A stretch of DNA of 64,000 nt from Edaphochlamys debaryana. Its lineage: Eukaryota; Chlorophyta; Chlorophyceae; Chlamydomonadales. The notes under the pieces are model-generated. The model ran no database searches. It had not been told where the DNA came from and was given only the letters and a program-made list of their open reading frames with translations. The first letter of the stretch is position 1, and each line of letters starts with the position of its first letter. The stretch is from assembly GCA_016858145.1 (NCBI GenBank), contig JAEHOE010000022.1, positions 186,001 through 250,000 of the forward strand, read 5' to 3'. The position numbers and the translations under genes are program-made. Below are positions 48,551 to 57,436 of the stretch, piece by piece.

Positions 48551-51500
48551 GGGCAGGCAGCACGCAACCGTGCACACCAGTCGCGCGACTGGACCGACCA
48601 CGCCCGACACACTGGATCTGGGCCTCTCGAGTCACGGACCCAGGCACGTGCGGGCCCACAAGACGTCCCCCCGCTCCGGCCCAAGCCAAGCTGGAAGCCT
48701 CAGCCCGCAGTCGTAAGCTGTGGGGTTGAGGGAGGGGCCGAAGGGGGTGGAAGCGTTAGATTTAGAGGCAGAGGGGGGTAGTTCATCCAACCGAGTTGGG
48801 ATCTGAGCATGAGTTCGAGGCTGTTAGCGGAGGCTCCGAACGTCGTCGCGCGCCTTAGTGCAGCCCAATGACTTAAACGTGGCTTTAGCAAACCGGCACG
48901 AAGACATGGCCCACGGCCCGGGATCGCTTAAGCTTGAAGCGTGACGCTGCACCAGAGAGTCGTGCCGCACGTCGTACCATGCCGTACTGTACGGCGGATG
49001 ACTCACCTCACCGTACAGGGGGTCCGCCTCCAGGTCCGCCTCCTCCACGTTGAGCAGGGCCTTGGGGTTCTTGGCGATGACGCTCACGGGGTCCTTGGTG
49101 TTGTACCTGCCGGCAGTACCGTACGGCGCACTGTGTCAGCCGTACAGACCGGACTCAAGAGTGTGCCATGATGCAAGTTCCGTGCCTGGGCAACCCCGCC
49201 CCCAGACCCCAGGCATCTAGAACTGACTCAAACCCGGGGCCCGAACCGTATCCGCCGCCATACATCTGACCATATGACCATATGAAGCCTGCACGCAGCC
49301 CCTTGCTCCTCTCCCCTTGGCCCCAGCCACGCACCATCTGCTGACGTTGGACAGCGACTGTGCCAGGGCGGCCGGGCTGGTGAGGTACGGCACCTCCTCG
49401 ATAATAGAGTCCAGGTTGGGCGCGGAAGCGAGCACGCGCCGCACCTGGAAGCGAACGAGCGAACCAGGACAGCGTGAAACAAGCACACCTCTCGCCCGGG
49501 CACGCCCCTCCGCTTCCAAGCCCCCGTTCCGGTCCCACCCGCGCCAGCTCAGCTGCGCGTCCTGCCCTGGTCCCTGCCCACGAGCCTGTTGGAGATATAG
49601 GGTTGGCACGCTAGTTGGGTGCCTATAAGTCCTCCCGGCTATGTTAGTCGAACCCCGCGAGTGGGAACTTCCTAGGGAAGACCGGCAGGCTCGTGGAGCT
49701 GCCGTACGTGTGTTTGGCCTGGCCCTAGCGGTGCGCCCTGCTCAGCCTCCGTTTATCCGCTTATGTAGAACACTCGGCTCCTCTGTCCCAGACCACACGT
49801 ATCGCTCCCAAGGTCATCTGGCCTGTTACCCGCATGCAGCATCAGCCATGCTAGGGCTGAGCACTCGTTCCGTCTAACAGGTTATGAGCCCCGGCAAGCG
49901 ACACTGCTGCCGTGAGTGCTTCAGCCGTGCGCGAATGTGGCAATAGGCCAAACGCGCGAGCTGTTACTTGGCATAGAAGCCGAGCAGCCACATGAGTTCT
50001 AAGGACCCACAAGACGACGCTAGCATAGTGAAGCTTTTAGACAACGGTACAAACTTAGATGAGTGGGAGTGGTTCCTTCAGTCCTACTTGGGCGAGAAGG
50101 GCCTCAAGCTCTTCTTGACCAATCCGTCACCAGCTGGATACAGTCCCAAGGAGCAGAATGAGGGCAACGAGAAGGGGCTGGCGCGGATGATGAAAACGCT
50201 CTCGCCTCTGCCTCAGCTCTACGTTCGCAACAACGCGTGTCTTACGCCGTCAGCCGCGCTGACCGTGTTGCGAACTCAGTTCCGCGGGCAATCACAGACT
50301 CGGCTTGCGCAGCTTATGCATGAGCTGAGCCAGCTGCGCTTCGGCCACAACCAGAAAGTGCCGGAGTACTTCGGCGAAGCCTATAAGCTGCAGACTAAGC
50401 TCATCTCAGCTGGCGGGGTACTGCCATGGGCGCAGCTCCGGGTCTCCATCCTCTCGGGCATGAGCGGTCGCCCGGAGTACGTCCCCACGGTTGAGGCTGC
50501 GTACAGCGCTCAGGACACCACCCAGCCCTTCACGGAGAAGCTCTTCATCACGCTCGAGCGCGACCGGGCCTCGACCGGGCCCGCGTACGCGGCTCCGTCC
50601 ACCAGCCGCAGCGCCCCGGACGGCAGTAGCTGCCACTACTGCTCCCTGCCCGGCCACTGGGCCGACTCCTGCCCCCAGCGCATCGCCGGCGTGTTCCGCC
50701 GCAGCGTCCGCGAGGGCTGCCAGCCATCCGGCAGCGGCCGCGGCAACGGCGGGGGAGGCCGCGGGGGCGGAGGCGGCCGCAGCGGAGGCCGCGGAGGCGG
50801 CCGCAGCGGAGGCCGCGGCGGCCGGTCCGGTGGCGGCAGCAACGGCGGTAACGGAAGCAATGGCCAGTCGGGCGGGGGAGGCGGCAACAACGGTGGCGGA
50901 GGCCACCGCCGCTCGCGCCGCGGCGGCGGCCGCGGCGGCAACGGCGGCGGGCGCGGACCGACCGACAGCCGCGCGACCCGTGCCGCTGCGTTCTCCCTGC
51001 GTGGCCCCGGTACGGATGCGGCCGACGTGGCCTTCCTGGACTCCGCCTGCTTCCACAGCCTGACGCCCAACGCAGACCTGCTCCACGGCTTCGTCCCCAC
51101 CGCCCCCGTGGGCCACGTGCGGTGGGGCGACTCGGGCGTGGCGCCCGTGACCGGCTCGGGCACTCTGCTACTGCACACCACCTGCAACGAGTATGTGGTG
51201 GTGCCCAACGTGCTGTTCGTGCCGTCCTCAACGGTCACTCTCGTGTCCGTCAGGCAGCTCACGGAGCGGGGCAGCACGGTCTCGTTCGAGGGCTCCCGCG
51301 GGTTCGTGCGCAAGGGCAACAAGGTGCTGACCGCCAGCGCCCGCGACGGCATCTATGCGCTGGACGCCGCCCTCGTGCCCGCTCCGCCCCTGCCCATGGC
51401 TGCGCCTGCTCGCAACGGTGACGACAACCGTGCCGCCGAGCCTTTGGGTGACGGCGGCGGCAGCGCCAGCGGCGACGGCGGTAGCACCAATGGCGGCGGC

Positions 51501-54500
51501 GGCAGCCCTGGCAATGACAGCGCATCCGCTAACAGCAGCAGCCCGCCCGCGCCTGCTACCCCCGATGACTCCCCCGGCGCTCAGTGCGACCACTCCGCCG
51601 GTGCCACCGATGGTACCGCTGGAGGGGGAGGTATGGGTCGCTCAGCGCAGCTGCTGCAACACGCGCAGCTCCTGCATCGCCGTTACGGACACCTCAGCTA
51701 CTCGGGCATGCAGGAACTCGTCCAGGGTGGCTTGGTCACCGGCCTATCCGTGTCAGTCGCAACTCTTCAAGAGGCGCAGGCGCACGTGTGCGGGACGTGC
51801 GTCACGGCCAAGGGTGCCGCCGCCCCGTTCCCCAGCCATGGCAACAAGGCGCCCACCGTCCTGCAGCTCGTCCACTCGGACCTGTGCGGTCCGATGTCTG
51901 TGCCAGGCCGCCGTTGGCTGCAAGAGTACTTTGTGACACTGCTGGACTCCGCATCGGGCTTCAGCCTGGTGCGCGTGCTGCGGCACAAGGACGGCACCTC
52001 CGATGCGATTAAGGAGATGGTGGCTCAGCTGGAGGCGATCGCGCCTGGCGGCGTCAAGGTCCGAAAGCTGCAAAGCGACCGCGGTGGCGAGTACATCAGC
52101 GGCGTGCTCCAGGCCTGGCTGGTGGAGCGCAGCATTGCCCACAACACCTCAGCCCCGCACACGCCTCAGCAGAACGGCGCAGCAGAGCGGATCAACCGCA
52201 CGCTCATGGACCGTGCGCGTGCCCTGCTGCAATAGGCTGACCTGCCTGAGCGGTTTTGGCCTGATGCCGTACAGATGGCCTGCGTGCTGCGCAATGTGTC
52301 ACCTTCTGCCGGCCGGCCCTCCACGCCCTGGCAGCTGTTCTTCGGCGCTGTGCCGGACGTGTCGCACCTGCGCACCTTTGGTTGCGCAGCCTACGTGCTC
52401 ACGGACCCAGACGAACGCAAGAAGCTGGACGCCCGCGCGGAACTGGGCACGCTGCTGGGCCTGGAGCGCGGCTCCGCCGCCTACCGCGTGCACGTGAAGG
52501 GCAAGGACGTGGTCAGCTGTCAAATCACGTTCGCCGAAGAGCGGCGCGGCCCTGCGTCTCGCCGGCCCGAGTCACGCTTTGACGGCAGCGCAAACAACAG
52601 CGGAGACGCCGCTGGCCCCCAAGGGTCCGGCGGCGGCAACAACGGCGGAGGCGCCGCCGGTCCCCAGCGGTCTGGCGGCGGCGGTGACAACGAGTCTGGT
52701 GGCAGCTCCGGTGACGGCGACAGCCCCGGCGCTCCGCAGCCTCAGCCCCAGCCCCCGCGCCGGCTCGCGACGCGCAGCCAACAGGCTCCGCTCGTGCCGC
52801 CGCTGGGCACACGCGCCCAAGCGCCTCCAACCCCGCTGCCTCCGCCTCCCCGTCCTTCGCCGCTGCCTCTGCAGCAGATGCCCCCCCCAGCGCTGCTCCG
52901 CCCGCCTCGTACCGCGAGGCCATTGCGAGCCCCAACAGCGCTGACTGGGTTGCGGCCATGGACGATGAGATGACCTCCCACGCCACGAACAGGACGTGGG
53001 AGCTCAGCGATCTGCCTGCTGGTGCACGCAAGCTCAAGTGCCGGTGGGTGTTTGCCTACAAGCGCGCTCCCGACGGCTCAATCGAGCGCTACAAAGCGCG
53101 CCTCGTCGCCAAAGGCTTTGGGCAGCGCGAGGGCATTGACTACGGTGAGCTCTTTGCGCCCACCACCCGCACCGTGTCGCTGCGCGCGCTGCTGGCGGTG
53201 GTCGCGGCGGCGGACATGGAGCTGCACCAGATGGACGTCAAAACAGCGTTCCTAAACGGCGATCTGGAGGAGGAGATCTGGATGGAGCAGCCGGAGGGGT
53301 ACAGCAACGGCAGCTCCCGTACGGCCTGCCGCCTGATCAAATCGCTGTACGGCCTAAAGCAGGCCCCGCGCTGCTGGTACGTGCGCCTGGTGGCAGAGCT
53401 GGCGAAGCTGGGCTTCCAGCCCACCGCCGCTGACGCCGCCCTCTTTGTGCGCTACGACTCCGACTGCCGCATCTTCCTGCTGGTTCACGTCGATGACCTG
53501 CTGCTGGCCTGCTCCGTCCTGGCCCGGCTGGAGGCGGTCAAGGCGGCGATTGGCCGCTGCTTCGAGGGTACTGCGACTCTGACTGGGCTGGCTGCCCCAG
53601 CACGCGTCGCTCCACCACCGGCTACGTCTTCCGCCTCGGCGGCGCGGCGGTCAGCTGGAGCAGCAAGCTGCAGCCCACCGTCGCCGCTTCCTCGGTGGAG
53701 GCCGAGTATATGGCGGCGGCCAGCGCCACGCGTGAGGCCCTGTGGCTTCTGAAGCTGGCGGCGGCGCTGGGCATGCCGCAGCAGTCTGTGCCCATCAGCA
53801 CTGACTCGCAGGGCTCGCTGAGCCTGGCCCACAACCCGATCCTGTCTGTGCGCTCCAAGCACATCGACATACACCACCACCTGGTGCGTGAGCGTGTGGC
53901 CCGCGGCGAGGTGGTGCTGTCGTACTGCCCCACGGCCGAGATGGTGGCCAATGCTCTGACCAAGCCGCTGCCCGAGGCCAAGTTCCGGCAGTGCCGCCAG
54001 GCCATGCGGATAGAGTAAGCGGGATGAGCGCAGGAGCGCCATGCGCCTGAGGGCGCGGAGGATAGCGGCAGAACCGCGTGCTAGGACTAGTGCAGCTGGG
54101 TAAGGCGCGGCGAGACTCGCGCAGGGCTGACTAGAGGTGGAGCAAGGATCAGGAGGGGCAGGGAGCAGGGGGAGATAGCGGCAAAGCCGCAGAGAGCAGT
54201 AGATACAGCCGGGTCAGACGCGGTAAGACTCGCGCTGGGCTGCTAGCAGGGATCGAGGGGGAGTTTGGCGCTTGCAGATGAGAGCTGAGAGCTAGAGACA
54301 TCTGTTCCGACAGTGCGTACGTTATCCAACGGTTATTGCATGTCGTGCCTTATCTTTCGGTTTGGCTGGATAGGACGCGCTCCTTGGCCCTGAGTGGCAG
54401 CGGCTGTCCAAGGCATACTGTCGCTGGCTTTTGCTTTGCGTGGCCTTCATTACTTTTCAGTCTTCAGGCTGGGCCTTATCATCTGGTTTGGTGATGTGAC

Positions 54501-56385
54501 GATGCGCACGCCAGGACCTGGTATGGCGGCGGCGATCGTGGCTAGCGCAAGAGTGCGCAATGGGTTCAGTCTTCAGGCTGGCGAGACAGCCTTTCGGTGT
54601 CTTGTTGTTTGAATAGCCTTCTGGCATCTGACAATCCTATGTATTGGTATGGCGCCTAGTGACCGCTAGACGTAGCGTGTCGGCTTTGTGGGACGTTCAT
54701 TCCCCACGTGTGGTGTGATGTGGTGTGGAGAGAGGCCCGGTTCGTATTGATGCGTATCGAATAGCGAAGTGCACCGCTGAAGGTATAGCTCTGCGTTCTG
54801 AGGAGTGCTGTGGAGGGTATACAGCTTTGGAGTAGCCTGGCTTGTGCTTTCACAGCCTGATTCATTACTGCCGAGTTCGGGCTTGCGTCTGTGGCAGCCG
54901 CCGCCCGAGGGGGAGTGTTGGAGATATAGGGTTGGCACGCTAGTTGGGTGCCTATAAGTCCTCCCGGCTATGTTAGTCGAACCCCGCGAGTGGGAACTTC
55001 CTAGGGAAGACCGGCAGGCTCGTGGAGCTGCCGTACGTGTGTTTGGCCTGGCCCTAGCGGTGCGCCCTGCTCAGCCTCCGTTTATCCGCTTATGTAGAAC
55101 ACTCGGCTCCTCTGTCCCAGACCACACGTATCGCTCCCAAGGTCATCTGGCCTGTTACCCGCATGCAGCATCAGCCATGCTAGGGCTGAGCACTCGTTCC
55201 GTCTAACAGAGCCGCCCTCCCAACTCACCACCTCGGCGTCCTTCTGCACCTGTTCCGGCTGCCCCAGCAGCAGCTTGGGCGCGCGCGCCACGATGCGGCC
55301 CACGTTGGCGCCCGGGTAGCAGGCCTTGAGCGTCACCAGCATGTGCGCCACCTGGGGGTTCACGATTGAGAAGATCGAGACCAAGAGGCGTGAGGCATGA
55401 GGGCACGAGATGCAGGGTGCTGCACAGAAACGGCTGGGGCCAGATGTGGCAGGGACCCGGTGAACGGTGACCCAGGTAAGTCCGTGAGCTTCCAGGCGCA
55501 GGGGCAACACCCCAGATGAGGCCGAGCGCAGGTGCTTGCCTTGTTCACATCCTTGGCCAGCTTAGCCTGAGGGGACAGCCAGCCGGGTGCACGAGTGGAA
55601 GGTCAGACATGTTGGTCAGCCGCCGCCCTGGTGTTGACGCATCAGAGCCCCACGTGCAGCAAGCGCGCTAGTAGCAATAGAAGTGCAACCTGCCCACGCC
55701 TCACCCAGTCCGCCGCTCGCATCTTGTTTACGTCGGGGGCCAGCTCGGGCAGCAGCTGTTCCATCTTGTCGATATTCTGCCGGAGCAGGTCCTCAGGGAT
55801 GCCCTGTCGCCGGCCGGCCTGGGCAACGCACGGGGCAACAGCGGACGAGGCACGGCTTGAAAGTTGATCCCAGGGAGCCCCTGCCTGAAGCGCTGGTAGC
55901 CACGGTAGATGAGCGCTCCTCGAAGCATCCAAACCACCCCTGGTTGAGCACGCACCTCGCAGATCTCCGTCACCACACGGTCCCTGCGGCGCTTGGAATG
56001 GTCGAGCTGGACGACCTTGGGCTGGACCGTGGAGCCATAGTAGTGCGACAACGTAAACCTGCAGAGCATGGAAGAAAGAGGGGGATGGTTGACGGATGCG
56101 GGGGCTCCATCGTTGTGGGCAGGGCCGTGGGGGAGCAGGAGGGGGAAGGGTGGGGGACTTGGCGGGCAAGCCCGTCTACGGGACCAACCTGCCGTCGCCC
56201 TCGCTTGGTAGCGGCATCGCGGCTCCGGCAGGGCGCTCAGCAGGCTCCACTGGCTGGCTTGTGGACGGGGCCGCCTCGCCTGCCTGAACCCGCGCGACAG
56301 TTCCGGTCCGCAAGGTGCATGCGTTGCCGCGAGCCCTAGCGCTCAAGCCTGCTGACCGCACAGAAGCTGTGCAGTGAGACAGCAT
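47910..56385 (-). CDS. mTERF-like organellar protein, intron interrupted by a retrotransposon (8 exons, 293 aa)
   Basis: mTERF-family proteins are helical-repeat nucleic-acid-binding factors of mitochondria and plastids. Exons 56385-56189, 56058-55956, 55818-55705, 55566-55540, 55351-55229, 49444-49335, 49106-49012 and 48022-47910 join in phase to a TGA. The N-terminus ([20 protein letters not shown]) is Ser/Ala/Arg-rich with no acidic residue, like a transit peptide. The centre and C-terminus (~residues 100-260) carry degenerate mTERF repeats: [28 protein letters not shown] and [15 protein letters not shown]. The protein is shorter than most family members. The 27-nt exon 4 uses a GC donor (AAG|GCAAGC). 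The intron between exons 5 and 6 would be ~157 bp but now holds a 5.6-kb copia element in antisense. Intact splice sites suggest the gene may still be expressed. Confidence 0.75.
49582..49586 (+). repeat. target-site duplication GAGCC (left)
   Basis: GAGCC directly precedes the 5' LTR and is repeated at 55209-55213 directly after the 3' LTR, the 5-bp duplication expected for a copia integrase. Confidence 0.9.
49587..49879 (+). repeat. 5' long terminal repeat (293 bp, TG...CA)
   Basis: Begins TGTTGGAGAT and ends GTCTAACA. Same length and, by eye, the same sequence as 54916-55208. The 78-codon frame within each LTR is not regarded as a gene. Confidence 0.95.
49880..49891 (+). promoter_or_regulatory. 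primer-binding site for half initiator-Met tRNA
   Basis: GGTTATGAGCCC follows the LTR with no gap. It is complementary to the anticodon stem-loop of initiator tRNA-Met (GGGCUCAUAACC) rather than to the tRNA 3' end. That is the half-tRNA priming known from copia, Ty5 and Osser-type elements. Confidence 0.8.
49992..52235 (+). CDS. copia gag-protease-integrase, ended by an in-frame TAG
   Basis: 747 codons of the retrotransposon polyprotein. The gag region (~1-205) is followed by a CCHC zinc knuckle ([14 protein letters not shown], ~214-227), a ~70-residue Gly/Arg-rich tract, and a protease-like segment with FLDSACFHS, where the usual DSG/DTG is DSA. Next comes a second Gly/Ser-rich spacer, then integrase: the HHCC zinc domain (HRRYGHLSY ... 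CGTC) and the catalytic Asp (HSDLCGP), Asp (QSDRGGEY) and Glu ([11 protein letters not shown]). TAG at 52233 interrupts the frame, and clear integrase sequence ([12 protein letters not shown]) continues in the same frame beyond it. The stop is therefore either a mutation or a suppressed codon. Confidence 0.85.
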   Translation: MSSKDPQDDASIVKLLDNGTNLDEWEWFLQSYLGEKGLKLFLTNPSPAGYSPKEQNEGNEKGLARMMKTLSPLPQLYVRNNACLTPSAALTVLRTQFRGQSQTRLAQLMHELSQLRFGHNQKVPEYFGEAYKLQTKLISAGGVLPWAQLRVSILSGMSGRPEYVPTVEAAYSAQDTTQPFTEKLFITLERDRASTGPAYAAPSTSRSAPDGSSCHYCSLPGHWADSCPQRIAGVFRRSVREGCQPSGSGRGNGGGGRGGGGGRSGGRGGGRSGGRGGRSGGGSNGGNGSNGQSGGGGGNNGGGGHRRSRRGGGRGGNGGGRGPTDSRATRAAAFSLRGPGTDAADVAFLDSACFHSLTPNADLLHGFVPTAPVGHVRWGDSGVAPVTGSGTLLLHTTCNEYVVVPNVLFVPSSTVTLVSVRQLTERGSTVSFEGSRGFVRKGNKVLTASARDGIYALDAALVPAPPLPMAAPARNGDDNRAAEPLGDGGGSASGDGGSTNGGGGSPGNDSASANSSSPPAPATPDDSPGAQCDHSAGATDGTAGGGGMGRSAQLLQHAQLLHRRYGHLSYSGMQELVQGGLVTGLSVSVATLQEAQAHVCGTCVTAKGAAAPFPSHGNKAPTVLQLVHSDLCGPMSVPGRRWLQEYFVTLLDSASGFSLVRVLRHKDGTSDAIKEMVAQLEAIAPGGVKVRKLQSDRGGEYISGVLQAWLVERSIAHNTSAPHTPQQNGAAERINRTLMDRARALLQ
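52236..53568 (+). pseudogene. copia integrase C-terminus and reverse transcriptase (frameshifted)
   Basis: After the TAG the original frame runs to about 52890 (integrase C-terminus, GxxxWQLFFG, then an Asn/Gly/Pro-rich linker). The reverse transcriptase is then in a different frame from about 52890 on, so an indel lies in the repetitive Pro/Ala-coding stretch at about 52760-52890, perhaps at the C8 run near 52879. RT motifs present include [32 protein letters not shown] and the catalytic VHVDDLL. The sequence breaks off after RCFEG, so the RT C-terminus is missing. Confidence 0.85.
53569..54018 (+). pseudogene. copia RNase H, joined to RT by an internal deletion
   Basis: RNase H begins at YCDSDWAG (53569) directly after truncated RT, in yet another frame, and ends MRIE at the TAA at 54016. 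Recognisable pieces are [22 protein letters not shown], the DSQG motif, SKHIDIHHH and the C-terminal NALTKPLP. In copia elements more than 100 residues normally separate the RT active site from this point, so several hundred bases are deleted with loss of frame. Confidence 0.85.
54019..54904 (+). other. retrotransposon 3' noncoding region with an internal direct repeat
   Basis: Nearly 900 bases lie between the pol stop and the polypurine tract with no credible gene. Two imperfect copies of a ~75-bp unit (54061-54135 and 54173-54246) share GATAGCGGCA, AGACTCGCGC and GGGCTG blocks. Further on, GGTTCAGTCTTCAGGCTGG-type sequence recurs (about 54463 and 54562). A packaging or regulatory role is conceivable but not shown. 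Confidence 0.6.
54905..54915 (+). promoter_or_regulatory. polypurine tract
   Basis: CCGAGGGGGAG-type purine run immediately before the 3' LTR, in the expected position for plus-strand priming. Confidence 0.75.
54916..55208 (+). repeat. 3' long terminal repeat (293 bp)
   Basis: Starts TGTTGGAGAT, ends GTCTAACA. Apparently identical to the 5' LTR. Confidence 0.95.
55209..55213 (+). repeat. target-site duplication GAGCC (right)
   Basis: Direct continuation after the 3' LTR; matches 49582-49586. Confidence 0.9.
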
Positions 56386-57436
56386 GGTTCCAAGCTGGGC
56401 TCCAACAGCGAGAACGGACGGCCGCGCTTTTGACTTGCAAATGCAACAATTCCTTTCGAGACCCGTGCGCCGACGACGTTGCCGCGGACACCGGAATGCA
56501 CTTGTCAGTATGCGTCACTGCAGTATGCTGCCTGTGTGAGCCGAGAGGCGTGGAACGGCATGCAAGCCCTTGTTCCGGCACGGCACTCAACCTCCTGCAC
56601 GCACTGCGAGAGGCCAGCTGCTACACTCACTCGAAATGTCATGCAGCTGAGGACGGGCAGTTCGAACACCTTGAAGGTGTTGCTCGCCTAGACTCGCACA
56701 GGGCCGGGTTGCCCCCTCGGGTTGCCCCCCCCCCCCCTTCCCCGCACCTGTCCACACACACACCTTTCCCCCTTCAGTGCTGTTTCCCTAATCAGCAAAG
56801 GCTGAAGTGCTGTTCCCCTCACTACTTGGCTTGGCTTCTGGGGGTATGTAGCTTGGCACGCCAGGGTAGGCGCTGGTGAGGCACCCGGCATCCTCAAGCG
56901 GAGGTGTGGATTGTGGCGGCAGGCGGAGTAGGGAAGGGGAGCTCGCTGCGACCGCTGAGGCGACACGCCTTTAAGTTCTGGGATGCCTCCCTCACACACA
57001 AAGCCTTCACAGCCGTCTTCAGATTGCTGCACGGTTTCCATGCGAACGTCACCACAGACCATGGGTAAGGTGCCTACACGCCCAAACGTTTGGGCCCCGC
57101 TGTCAAGCCTCGTCGGCACTTCCACCACCTATGTTCAGCGATATTTATGGTACGGTCAAGTCACAGTTACTCAGACACGTGACCCCAGCAGGGAGCTCTA
57201 CTGCCCCTTGATACCGGCAACCTCACAGCTTGCCTTGCCCCGGGCCAAGCGGGTGCACTGGAAGCAGTCGCTGCGGCCACACGATCTCCACCCTCGAGCC
57301 GACTTTCCCAGAACCCTGTCCTTGCTGGGACAAGGGTGTCGTCTGCGGCTCTCTCAGGGCCAGTTCGGCACCAGTTGAAGCCACAAGCACCAGCGGCGTG
57401 ACGGCGTGCCCAGACTTGGCCAGAGCTGCTGGCACC
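56386..57436. other. spacer upstream of the mTERF-like gene
   Basis: This should hold the promoter and 5' UTR of the mTERF-like gene and the 3' UTR of the coiled-coil gene, both on the minus strand. It contains a long C-run (about 56727-56739) followed by a short CA tract. Minus frames at 57128-56688 and 56590-56336 have no recognisable content and no splice link to the mTERF start, so no gene is called. Confidence 0.5.

Larger units (their letters stand above)
49587..55208 (+). mobile_element. Ty1/copia LTR retrotransposon (5622 bp, defective, recent)
   Basis: Order: 5' LTR, primer site, gag - protease - integrase - reverse transcriptase - RNase H, long 3' untranslated region, polypurine tract, 3' LTR. 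Integrase before RT defines the copia superfamily, and the primer site suggests an Osser-like lineage known from Volvox. The two 293-bp LTRs appear identical by eye and the 5-bp target duplication is perfect, so insertion is recent. The coding region has an in-frame amber codon, a frameshift and a deletion between RT and RNase H, so this copy is probably not autonomous. It lies in an intron of the mTERF-like gene in the opposite orientation. Confidence 0.95.

Noticed and set aside
49641..49877. 78-codon frame in each LTR
   Set aside because: Present only because the LTR lacks stops in one frame; no domain, and LTRs are regulatory.
50406..51593. Minus-strand Arg/Ala-rich frames over gag and protease
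   Set aside because: Reverse-strand shadows of the Gly/Arg-rich coding sequence of the retrotransposon.
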